NCBI RefSeq assembly: GCF_002742645.2
Contig: NZ_CP033874.1
Coordinates: 1 to 45,171 of the forward strand
Direction: 5' to 3'
Length of the DNA stretch: 45,171 nt
From: Caulobacter sp. FWC26
GTDB lineage: Bacteria; Pseudomonadota; Alphaproteobacteria; Caulobacterales; Caulobacteraceae
Under the pieces are notes generated by a model. It did not search any database, was not told where the DNA came from, and saw only the letters and a list, made by a program, of their open reading frames with translations. Below are positions 15,823 through 23,797 of this stretch, in pieces. Numbering within the stretch: position 1 is the stretch's first letter; every line of letters starts with the position of its first letter. The position numbers and the translations under genes were made by a program.

Positions 15823-17772
15823 TTAGCGTTCGATGACGTCTTCCAGGAGCCCGGAGTTGATGTAGCGGTTGATCCAGTCTTCGGATTCCGCCTCGGTGGC
15901 GCCGGCCGGCAGGTCGTCCATGTCGATGGCGTCCAACTCCAGGGAGATGGCGGTCAGGTCGATGGCTGTGTCTCCGGCCGCCTCGCTGAAGGTTAGGGGA
16001 CGCTCGACAACCCGGGCGTGGATCTCGTTGACGGTCTGGCTCAGCGCCGCCAGGTCGGCGGTGATGGTGTCCAGGCGATCATCGGACGCCGCCGAGGCCG
16101 GCCGGCCCTGCGCGGCCGACGCCAGGGGCGCGATGAGCGGCGGCGGCAGCAGGCGCTTGGTGAAGTCGGCGTTCTTGAAGAAGTAGATCTTGGAGGCCCT
16201 GATCGGCGCGATGCCGCCGCGCATGACGATGAGCGAGTCCTTGCTCATCTGGATCAGTTCCTGGGGCAGCATCAGCGCGCGGCGCTGTTCGCTTTCGGTG
16301 GTGGTCCGCTTGCCGCCGCCCAGATAGGTGGGCCGCGACTTGGAGCGCCCCTCGAAGGTGTAGTAACCCAGGCGTTCGGAGAGGTCCTGAGCGACCTTAA
16401 GTTCCTTAGGCGTGAAGACCACTTCGACGCCGCAGTTGGTCATGATCTCGTCGGCGACGTCGGGCCCGTATTCGGCGCGCAGCTGGGACGGGCTTTGGAT
16501 CACCGGCAGCAGGCGAAGCCCGTAGCCGGCGACGTAGGAAAAGCCCTTGGCGATGACCGAGGCATGGCCGATGCGGGCGAACTCGTCGAGCAGGACAAGG
16601 ACCTGGGTGGGATGGCGGCCGGCGCCAGGAAGCTCGCGGGTGTTCAGGTCCACCAACTGCTGGAAGAAGAGATTATAGAGCGGAGCGACCCTGGCCATGT
16701 TGTCGGGGGTGACGCCCAGATAGATCGAGATGCGCTTGGAGCGCAGCTCGCGCAGGTCAAAGTCACTGGCGCTGGTGGCCGCATCGACCCGCGGATTGAG
16801 CCACAGGTTCATGCGCGAAGTGATGGTCTGCTTGATGGAGGCGAACGTGTTGTCGGAGGCGGAGCAAAAGTCGTTGAGCGCATTGACCGCGCCCGGCGAC
16901 AGCGCCTCCTTGCCGCCGGCCCGCGCCTCGATGATCGCCGGGAACTTGGACTTGGGATTGCCCCTGGTCAGCTGGCGGTAGATCTCGCCGATCGTGAAGG
17001 GCAGCTGCGGACTTTCGGCGACATAAGCGCCGACGCCGACGAAGCCGGTCCGCGCCGCCTCCGACCAGAACGGATCGCCCTTGTCGGGGGTGGGGAAGAG
17101 CATGGTCGCGAGCTTTTGAAGCTCGTCGAGCGTCTCGATCGGGTTGGCGCGGTCGATATAGGCCAGGGGGTTGTAGCGCGCGGTCCTGCCCTCCGGATCG
17201 AGCGGGTCGAACATCAGGACCTGTTGGCCGTGATTGGCGCGGAAGCCGGCCGTCACCTCCCAGTTTTCTTTCTTGATATCGAGGACGACGACGCTGTCGG
17301 CCCAGTTCAGGAGGTTGGGAATGACAACGCCGACACCCTTGCCCGTCCGGGTGGGCGCGTAGAGCATGACGTGCTCGTTGCCGCCGAAGACCAGGTAGCC
17401 CGCGCCCTTGCGTCCCAAGATGATGCCGTGCTTGGCGCGCAAGCCCTCGCGCGCGATCTCGCCCTCATTGGCCCAGCGCGCCGAGCCGTGCAGCGGCCGG
17501 CGTATGCGCAAGGCGGCCGCGGCGGCGATCATCAGGATGATCAGGCCCGAGCCCATGGCGGCGACCTTGAACCACAGCTGGACCTGGGGGTGGGCCCGGT
17601 AGGTCCACAGCCATTGCGGGACGGCGAGGAAATCAACATTGGCGCCGAGCCGGCCCAAGCCGACCAGGGTCCCGATCACGGTCAGGACGGCCCACAACAT
17701 CAGGAGAAGCGTGGCCGAGAGCGCGAGGATGGTGGCCTTACCGGCCGGCGTCGCGCTTGCGAAGCGGGTCAT
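15823..17772 (-). CDS. virD4: VirD4/TraG-type T4SS coupling ATPase
   Basis: Hands the relaxase-DNA complex to the secretion channel at the inner membrane. 649 residues. Two N-terminal membrane segments (residues about 15-40 and 70-90). Walker A is LYAPTRTGKGVGVVIPNLL, Walker B is QVLVLLDEFARIG, with GYGLRLLPVIQSPSQLRAEY and NCGVEVVFTPKELKVAQDLS between and after them, typical of TraG/VirD4. Its start overlaps virB11 by 35 bases, indicating coupled translation. The frame is intact. Confidence 0.95.
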   Translation of the reverse strand: MTRFASATPAGKATILALSATLLLMLWAVLTVIGTLVGLGRLGANVDFLAVPQWLWTYRAHPQVQLWFKVAAMGSGLIILMIAAAAALRIRRPLHGSARWANEGEIAREGLRAKHGIILGRKGAGYLVFGGNEHVMLYAPTRTGKGVGVVIPNLLNWADSVVVLDIKKENWEVTAGFRANHGQQVLMFDPLDPEGRTARYNPLAYIDRANPIETLDELQKLATMLFPTPDKGDPFWSEAARTGFVGVGAYVAESPQLPFTIGEIYRQLTRGNPKSKFPAIIEARAGGKEALSPGAVNALNDFCSASDNTFASIKQTITSRMNLWLNPRVDAATSASDFDLRELRSKRISIYLGVTPDNMARVAPLYNLFFQQLVDLNTRELPGAGRHPTQVLVLLDEFARIGHASVIAKGFSYVAGYGLRLLPVIQSPSQLRAEYGPDVADEIMTNCGVEVVFTPKELKVAQDLSERLGYYTFEGRSKSRPTYLGGGKRTTTESEQRRALMLPQELIQMSKDSLIVMRGGIAPIRASKIYFFKNADFTKRLLPPPLIAPLASAAQGRPASAASDDRLDTITADLAALSQTVNEIHARVVERPLTFSEAAGDTAIDLTAISLELDAIDMDDLPAGATEAESEDWINRYINSGLLEDVIER

Positions 17773-18745
17773 AATAGAGCTCCGTCATACGAAAACGGCC
17801 ATCCACCTTGCGCATCTGGACGACGACATCGACCAGGAGGTGGAGAAGGCCACGGATGTCATCGCGGGTGAGATCGCGCCCGCCGTCGGACTCCTTGACC
17901 AGCAGGGTGAGCTGCTCAAAGGCCAGGGTCGCGGAGTCGGCATGGACGGTCGTGATCGAGCCGGGGTGGCCCGAATTGACGTTGCGCAGGTAGAAGAAGG
18001 CCGTGGCGTCGCGAAGCTCCTGAAGGAGAATCCGGTCAGGGCGCATCCGCAGCGCGCTTTCCAGCAACTGCTTGGGGCCGACCTTGGCCAACCCCTGCTG
18101 ATCCTTGGAGTAGGTAAGGTGGACGACGTTGCGATGCGGGACGGTCAGTTCGCGGGTGTCCTCAATCGTCAGCAGGCGCTCATGCTCGGGGATCAGCCGG
18201 ATCAGGCCCTTGCTGAAAGTGGTCTTGCCCGACCCCGTCGCGCCGCTGATCAGGATGTTCTTCCGAGCGCGAACGGCCAGGTCGAAGAACTCCGGCCACA
18301 GTCCGCCGTCGCGCAATCGCATCAGCTCCCGCTCTTCCTCGCCTAGAGCGTCCGAACTCACGGAGGCCTGCTCGAAGAGCCCGGACGTGACGAAGTCGTC
18401 CATGCCGAAGGTCAGGTTCGAAGGCTTGCGGATGGTGATCGATACCGTTCCTTCCGGCACGGCGGGAGGCATGACGATCTGACATCGCTCGCCTTGCGGC
18501 AGGACGGTGGAGCACACCGGCGTCTCGGCATTGACGTCCTGGCGTGAGAAGGCCGCGGCGGCATTGGCCAAGGTGGCCAGCCAGATGGCGGTCAGCTCGG
18601 GCGCTTCAAACCAGGTCCAGCCCTTGGCGCCTTCGACTCCCACTTCACCGGGCCGGTTGATCACCAGCTCAGTGACGTCGGCCGGCTCAAGCAGCCGCTG
18701 CAGAGGCTGCATGTAGTGCAGCAGGACCGAGCTGTCGGCGATCAT
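17738..18745 (-). CDS. virB11: VirB11 hexameric traffic ATPase
   Basis: Cytoplasmic ATPase that powers pilus assembly and substrate transfer. 335 residues. N-terminal domain with LLEPADVTELVINRPGEVGV; then NILISGATGSGKTTFSKGLI (Walker A), RLLTIEDTREL (Asp box), ALRMRPDRILLQELRDATAF (Walker B region) and GHPGSITTVHADSATLAFEQ (His box). All motifs are complete. ATG 18745 overlaps the virB10 stop (ATGA). Confidence 0.95.
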   Translation of the reverse strand: MIADSSVLLHYMQPLQRLLEPADVTELVINRPGEVGVEGAKGWTWFEAPELTAIWLATLANAAAAFSRQDVNAETPVCSTVLPQGERCQIVMPPAVPEGTVSITIRKPSNLTFGMDDFVTSGLFEQASVSSDALGEEERELMRLRDGGLWPEFFDLAVRARKNILISGATGSGKTTFSKGLIRLIPEHERLLTIEDTRELTVPHRNVVHLTYSKDQQGLAKVGPKQLLESALRMRPDRILLQELRDATAFFYLRNVNSGHPGSITTVHADSATLAFEQLTLLVKESDGGRDLTRDDIRGLLHLLVDVVVQMRKVDGRFRMTELYYDPLRKRDAGR

Positions 18746-19961
18746 CGCGCCTTTACGCCGTAGACGTCGGAGAAGTCGAAGTCCTGGGCGACCAGGATGC
18801 CGACATCCTCGCCCTGGTTCTTGCGCAGGATCGGCGGGATGTTGATCGAGCCTTCCAGCGCGGTGTTGGCGACATCTGACGGCACGCGGGCGGTGTTTTG
18901 ATAGTTGCGGCCATTGCCGGAGGTGGCGGCGTAGACGCCGTCGTCGACCAGCGACAGGAGGAGCGCCGCGCCGAACCGCTCGAAGAAGCGGTTGTCGACC
19001 TCGCCGCCAAACCCGCTACGGCCCAGGGCGTCGGCTCCGGGCGAGGCCAGATCGATCGCGATGCCGCGCGGGGTGACCGCACGGGTCCACAGGATGAAGA
19101 GGCGGCGCTGACCGCGCTGCATGCCGCCGCGATACTCGCCCAGAACCTTGGTGCCCTTTTCCAGCAGGACCACGCGGCCATTGTCGGAAAGCACGTCTCT
19201 TGGAATGACGCAGGTCGTGTAGCCGGGAAGCGATGAGTCCATCGCCGTCTGCAGGACGCAGGGGATCTGCGTGCCCGCCAGGATCAGGAAGTTGCGATCG
19301 CCCAGGGCCGTTGCCCTGGCCGTGGTGATCGCAGATCCGCGCCGCAGGTTCTCCAGCTCGGTGGCTTGGCGCGGCGCGGCGCCCTGAGCGCTGGCCAGGA
19401 TGGCTTCCGCCCCGCCGGCGACGGCGCCGCGAGGACCGCCGCCCTGGCTATAGGCGATCATCGGCGCGCGACGCGTAAGGTCGGCGAGGCTCTCGCGAGG
19501 CGCGTCAGCGCCTGCAGATCCGCCGCTGCCGGGGCTGGCAACCGGGGCTGGGACGACCTGACCCGGCGGTAGAGGTTGGCCGGTTACAGGATCCACGGCT
19601 CCCGCGCCCAAGGTCGGCGCCGGGGGAGGGGAGGGGTGTCGGTGGACGCGACCTGATCATAGCGGACGGTCTGCCGGGCTGGGTCCTTGGGCTTGGTCGG
19701 CTTGGCGTCGCCCCGGTCCCAGGTGACGCCGATCAAGAGCGCGGCCACGCCGACCATGCCGGCGATGCCGGCGATCTTGGCTTGCGGGGTGCTCATGCGG
19801 CCCGCGACAGGAGAGATGCCGCGCTCGCCCTGCACCGGGCCATGGCCGGCCGAACGGGAGCCGCCAGGATCGCCGGCAGCGCGGCGCCCGGCGAACGGGT
19901 CATCGCCTTGCGCGGAGTGCGCAGGATCGGGTTGGTTGTCGTGCTGATCAGTCATCGTCAT
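18742..19961 (-). CDS. virB10: VirB10 T4SS core-complex protein (one frameshift)
   Basis: Spans inner and outer membranes and forms the outer-membrane cap with VirB9. About 405 residues in two frames joined near 19620, inside a C-rich run. The N-terminal frame (from ATG 19961) has a cytoplasmic tail and a membrane segment (KIAGIAGMVGVAALLIGVTW). The second frame has the Pro-rich linker and the TrbI/VirB10 domain: ILAGTQIPCVLQTAMDSSLP, GRVVLLEKGTKVLGEYRGGM, RLFILWTRAVTPRGIAIDLA and IPPILRKNQGEDVGILVAQD. Start overlaps the virB9 stop. The break is probably a consensus error. Confidence 0.93.
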
Positions 19962-20809
19962 TGACCCGTGCGAATGGTGCGATCGACGTTGGCGGAGGCC
20001 GTGCCTGTGCCGTGGGTGACGCCGTAGGGCGTGACGGCCTCGTTGAAGATGCAGAGGACCTCGCGTCCCCGGCGCAGAACGAGCTTGGAGGCGACGGTGT
20101 GCAAAACCACGAACTCGTCGCGGACGTCGAACGGCACCTGGCTCTCGGACCCATCGGGCAGGGTCATGAAGAAGCTGGGCAGTTCCTGGTTGGCCGGAAA
20201 CCGCAGCACCGTGAACTGGCCATTATCGGAAACCTCCGACGGCTGGATCCGCGAGGAGCCCTGGACCGTGTAATTCAGATTGCGGGGGCCCTCGATCACG
20301 GCGTGGTCGAGCATCAGTCCCGTCCGAGCGTTCTCGATCGCGGCCGCTTGACCAGAAATCGTCCTAGCCAACGCGGCGCGCTCATCGTCGGGGTATTGGA
20401 AACGGACCTGGAAATAGGTGTCGGCCGACGCCGCCGTGATCGGCCCAGAGCGGATCCCCAGCTCGAAGGTGTAGTTGCGCAGCGCGCCGCCGCGGCGGGT
20501 CGTGACGATCAGGTTGGTGGCCGTGCCCTTTTCGCGCGGCTTTACGAAGAGGATGTTGGTCTCGGCTGCGACCTCCCACGATACGGTGTCGCCCAGGGCC
20601 ACATGCTGGATCTCTTCGCGCGGGTCGAAGACGATCTGGGTGGCCGTGCGGAACGTGCCGACGACGCGATAGACCTGCCAGGGGTCGTAGTTGACCCATT
20701 TGACCCGAGGGTCCGACTTACCGGCTTTGGGCACGTCGACGGCGAAGGCGGTCGGCGCGCAGCCGAGCACGGCCGCGCCAGCGTACAGGGCGAGCAGCAG
20801 GCGCCTCAT
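19958..20809 (-). CDS. virB9: VirB9 T4SS core-complex protein
   Basis: Periplasmic and outer-membrane-associated partner of VirB10. About 283 residues from ATG 20809; this start is chosen because it gives a good signal peptide (MRRLLLALYAGAAVLGCAPT, then AFA) and overlaps the virB8 stop. Typical VirB9/CagX text: QIVFDPREEIQHVALGDTVS, ETNILFVKPREKGTATNLIV, DNGQFTVLRFPANQELPSFF. The open frame upstream to 20926 lies in virB8 and is a shadow. Confidence 0.93.
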   Translation of the reverse strand: MRRLLLALYAGAAVLGCAPTAFAVDVPKAGKSDPRVKWVNYDPWQVYRVVGTFRTATQIVFDPREEIQHVALGDTVSWEVAAETNILFVKPREKGTATNLIVTTRRGGALRNYTFELGIRSGPITAASADTYFQVRFQYPDDERAALARTISGQAAAIENARTGLMLDHAVIEGPRNLNYTVQGSSRIQPSEVSDNGQFTVLRFPANQELPSFFMTLPDGSESQVPFDVRDEFVVLHTVASKLVLRRGREVLCIFNEAVTPYGVTHGTGTASANVDRTIRTGQ

Positions 20810-21486
20810 TGGGAAATCTCCGGATCTGCGCGGTAGCTGTCGACCTGGAACCCGAGCGGGTTGCGGATGCGGTCGGATTCCAGCATCGGCGCTTTGGTGT
20901 AGGCGAAGGTCAGCGTGGCGATCCAATCGGTGACCTTGACCTCTTGGCCGAGCCGCACGGTCTTGGAGAAGCGGACGTTGGCGACCTTGTCGTTGATGAA
21001 GGTGATGTTGCGGATCGTCACGGTCGCCGAGCCGTCAGGGCCGACCAGGACCTGGGGACTTTGGGGATTGGTCGCCCGATAGAGATCGGCCCATCGCTGC
21101 TGCTCGTCTGGAGTCGACAGGATCGTGACGAACTGGAAGTTTTCCTGCGCGGCGGGCGGCAGGTAGCCTTCTCGGGCCCTGACATATTGGGCCAGGAAGG
21201 ACTTGCTGACCGCTTCGTTGTAAGTGACGCCTCGCTCGCCCGTGAGGCCCGTCATCACGTCGACAGAACCCGTTGTCTGGTTCACCCGCACGACATAGGG
21301 CTCGACGGACTTCAGGGGCGCCAGGGCCGCCACCGCCGCCGAGGCGGCGATCGCGACCGTGCTCGCTAGAACCGCCACGGTCCAGGCCACGCGCTTGGAG
21401 CGCTCCGCGGTCTTGAGCCGATCCTGGTCCCAACGCCGGGCGTCATCGAAGTACGCCTTCAGATCGTTTGCCGGCACGCCTGTCAT
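20806..21486 (-). CDS. virB8: VirB8 inner-membrane assembly protein
   Basis: 226 residues: short cytoplasmic N-terminus, one membrane segment (residues about 30-56, VAWTVAVLASTVAIAASAAV), then the periplasmic NTF2-like domain with LKSVEPYVVRVNQTTGSVDV, QYVRAREGYLPPAAQENFQF and the C-terminal NPLGFQVDSYRADPE. It nucleates the T4SS core. ATG 21486 overlaps the stop of the preceding small gene (ATGA). Confidence 0.94.
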   Translation of the reverse strand: MTGVPANDLKAYFDDARRWDQDRLKTAERSKRVAWTVAVLASTVAIAASAAVAALAPLKSVEPYVVRVNQTTGSVDVMTGLTGERGVTYNEAVSKSFLAQYVRAREGYLPPAAQENFQFVTILSTPDEQQRWADLYRATNPQSPQVLVGPDGSATVTIRNITFINDKVANVRFSKTVRLGQEVKVTDWIATLTFAYTKAPMLESDRIRNPLGFQVDSYRADPEISQ

Positions 21487-21824
21487 CCCAGAACCTCCAG
21501 GCAGCTGGGGTACTGGCGCGGCGTCAGGCTGGAGACCTTCTTGGCCTTTCCTTTTCGGGCCAGCGCTCCGGTCGCCGGACCGGAAATGGATGGGACAACC
21601 ATGTCCGACGACTGGTCTCGGGCTGGCCGGCCGTCCGGCCCGGGCTTGGGCGGCGGGGCGATCGGCGCAGTGATCGCCGCCACCGTCGTGCCGGGCAGGA
21701 CCGATCCATTGGGGTTGGCCGGTCGCCGGTTGTGACCGCTACAGGATTTTGGCTTTCCCGCGATGGCTGGCGAGTAGGACGTCAGGGCGATGAGGCACGC
21801 CGTGAGGGCGATGGGACGAAGCAT
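21483..21824 (-). CDS. Small secreted protein in the virB7 position
   Basis: About 113 residues from ATG 21824. N-terminal signal sequence MLRPIALTACLIALTSYSPA ends at AIA. LTAC matches a lipobox pattern, but the hydrophobic stretch continues past it, so cleavage at AIA is more likely than lipidation. The rest is a Pro/Gly-rich spacer (TAPIAPPPKPGPDGRP) and a basic C-terminus. No family recognised. The place between virB6 and virB8 is where virB7 sits in MPF-T operons, so it may be a VirB7 stand-in; this rests on position only. Confidence 0.65.
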   Translation of the reverse strand: MLRPIALTACLIALTSYSPAIAGKPKSCSGHNRRPANPNGSVLPGTTVAAITAPIAPPPKPGPDGRPARDQSSDMVVPSISGPATGALARKGKAKKVSSLTPRQYPSCLEVLG

Positions 21825-21853
21825 TCGCGGATCTCTCAAGGTGGCGGATTGGG

Positions 21854-22804
21854 CTATCGGCGGGGGTGGCCGTTGCGCGACGCGCTGGTGGAGGAGGGCG
21901 CAACGGAGCCACCGCCACGTCCTGCGCCGCCGTTACCGCTCGGCACGGATTTGACCGGTTGGCCCGACGTCATGGCGCGGGCCGCGTTGGCGAAGTCGCC
22001 GAGGCCGGCTGCGGCGCCTCCCGCGATGCCGGCCGCGATGTTGGGGGTTTGAAGGAAGAAGATCATCCCGAGGGCGGACAGCGCGATGAACAGGAGGCCG
22101 CCGGCGGTTGGGTCGGCCTGACCATCAATGTTCGCCCATTGCCCTTCAACTAGGCCAAGGATCAGCTGGAAGACGGTGATGATCAGAGCGAAGAGGACAA
22201 GGTAGTTCACCCCCTGCTTCAGCCAGCCATAGAAGAACTGCCGGGACTGTTCGAAGACGAGAAGGGCGATGAAGATCGGTCCTAGCGCGACCAGAATGGC
22301 GAGCGCTAGCTTGGCGAGCATGACGATCCCAAACCCAAGCGCTGCGGTCAGCGCCGTCACGATCCACACGGCTCCACCGGTCACGTAAGGGCCGGGATCG
22401 GTCATCGACGCGGTGGAGAAAATCTTGGTGGCGAGATAGCCGCCGCGATTGAAAAATCCGTCGAAGGCCCCGCCCACGCCAGGCGTCGGACTGCCGCTCA
22501 CGGCCTCGGCCAGCCAGTTAGGCAGGTCGGTGAAGAGCGGGGTGGTGACGAAGGAATTGTAGGCGACCGTTGTCGCTACGGCGTAGATGAAGCACAGCTT
22601 CACCAGCCTGATCACTCCATCCATGATCGGCTCGGTGATGGATCCCCTGATAATCGCCCAGCCGTACAGGACGACATAGAGCACCATGGCTATGCGTAGG
22701 GGCCCGGCGACATGCGCGATCACGTTGCTCAACCCGTCATGCAAGACAGCTTCGAGCCGAGCATCGACATAGTCATAGGACGGTCCAAAAATTTGGGCTG
22801 GCAT
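21854..22804 (-). CDS. virB6: VirB6/TrbL polytopic inner-membrane channel protein
   Basis: About 316 residues from ATG 22804 (MPAQIFGPSYDYVDARLEAV). At least five hydrophobic segments, including IAMVLYVVLYGWAIIRG, ALAILVALGPIFIALLVFEQ and LLFIALSALGMIFFLQTPNI. The block LGPIFIALLVFEQSRQFFYG followed by WLKQGVNYLVL is the TrbL/VirB6 signature. The C-terminal tail is Gly/Ser-rich. The frame extends upstream to 22894 through eexN and is not used. Confidence 0.92.
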   Translation of the reverse strand: MPAQIFGPSYDYVDARLEAVLHDGLSNVIAHVAGPLRIAMVLYVVLYGWAIIRGSITEPIMDGVIRLVKLCFIYAVATTVAYNSFVTTPLFTDLPNWLAEAVSGSPTPGVGGAFDGFFNRGGYLATKIFSTASMTDPGPYVTGGAVWIVTALTAALGFGIVMLAKLALAILVALGPIFIALLVFEQSRQFFYGWLKQGVNYLVLFALIITVFQLILGLVEGQWANIDGQADPTAGGLLFIALSALGMIFFLQTPNIAAGIAGGAAAGLGDFANAARAMTSGQPVKSVPSGNGGAGRGGGSVAPSSTSASRNGHPRR

Positions 22805-22818
22805 GGTGCCTCGTCGAC

Positions 22819-23049
22819 CTAAAAGCCGCGCCGATAGTCGTTCATGGTCTTGAGCTTGGTGGCTCGTTCCGTGGACGCTTGGGCGTTCTTGCACTCAGTC
22901 CCGCGATGGTCCCCGGTTCGGCAGCGCGCCATCACGCCCGCCCGTTCAGACGGGTTGGCGTCGAAGTAAGAAACCGAGCGTGGCGCGGGCTGACAGCCCG
23001 CCAGAACGACCGCCAGCGAGACGACAACGAGAGACTTCTGAGCTCTCAT
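22819..23049 (-). CDS. EexN-family entry-exclusion lipoprotein
   Basis: 76 residues with lipobox LAGC (VSLAVVLAGCQPAPRSVSYF). The mature part has the EexN-family pattern YFDANPSERAGVMARCRTGD, then GTECKNAQAST, with two Cys likely disulfide-bonded. EexN proteins sit between virB5 and virB6 in several conjugation operons and are thought to block entry of a second copy of the plasmid. Start overlaps the virB5 stop (ATGA). Confidence 0.82.
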   Translation of the reverse strand: MRAQKSLVVVSLAVVLAGCQPAPRSVSYFDANPSERAGVMARCRTGDHRGTECKNAQASTERATKLKTMNDYRRGF

Positions 23050-23792
23050 CGGAAGCCACCTTTGTAATCGTCCATTGTCTGCTGGTACTGCGCGGCTCTG
23101 GCCTCGCGGTCGCGCTGCTCTGCCATGCGCTTTTCGGCGTCCTGCATCATTGCAAGACCCTGAAGCTGCATTTGATCGTTGTTGATCATCGCCTGCTCAG
23201 CGGCGATCCTCGCCTGCAGGTCCATCACCTCTTTGGGCGTGGAGGCGGTGTTCAAGGCCAAGCGGAGCTGATCCAGGCCGGCCTGGCGTTGGCCAGCGGC
23301 CTTGTATGCGCTTTCGCCAAGCGCGACGTCACGGGCCGCGCGGTCGCCAGATTTCACGAGCGCGTCTTGGTAGTAGCGTTGAGCGGTTGAGAGACCGTCG
23401 GTGGCTGGAGTGAACAGCCTGTTGGCGTCACGAATGGACGTCGCGCGCGACCCGATCGAGCCGAGATCCGTCAGTGTCCCGTTGAGCAGCTTGCCGGTGT
23501 CCTGCACCTCGGCCGGGAGATACTGGCGCAGCGCCGGATTGTTCAGGACCCCGCCCAGGCTGTTGACGTTGGTCAGTCCGGTCATGCCGGCATAGAGGCG
23601 CTTGCCCTGATCGACCATCTCGGCGCCTTGCCGGACCTGGGTCTGCAGCTCGGCCAGTTGCGCGCGCGCCTGGTTGAGCTGCGACAGCATCCGCGTATAG
23701 GCGCCAGTGTCCGTGACGACCATTTGTGCGTTGGCCGGGGCCGCGAAGGTCGCGGCGGCCAGGAGCAGGGGGAGTAGAAGGCGCTTCCTCAT
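23046..23792 (-). CDS. virB5: VirB5 minor pilus-tip protein
   Basis: 248 residues: signal peptide MRKRLLLPLLLAAATFAAPA ending NAQ, then helical coiled regions MLSQLNQARAQLAELQTQVR, SLGGVLNNPALRQYLPAEVQ and EVMDLQARIAAEQAMINNDQ, as in VirB5/TraC-type proteins. The C-terminus, AAQYQQTMDDYKGGFR, is typical. It follows virB4 by five bases. Confidence 0.93.
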   Translation of the reverse strand: MRKRLLLPLLLAAATFAAPANAQMVVTDTGAYTRMLSQLNQARAQLAELQTQVRQGAEMVDQGKRLYAGMTGLTNVNSLGGVLNNPALRQYLPAEVQDTGKLLNGTLTDLGSIGSRATSIRDANRLFTPATDGLSTAQRYYQDALVKSGDRAARDVALGESAYKAAGQRQAGLDQLRLALNTASTPKEVMDLQARIAAEQAMINNDQMQLQGLAMMQDAEKRMAEQRDREARAAQYQQTMDDYKGGFR

Positions 23793-23797
23793 CGGGA

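Noticed and set aside
16018..17871. 617-codon plus-strand open frame
   Set aside because: Antisense shadow of virD4; GC-rich DNA gives long stop-free frames and the product is low-complexity with no motif.
19958..20926. N-terminally extended VirB9
   Set aside because: The extension overlaps virB8 and precedes a good signal peptide at 20809.
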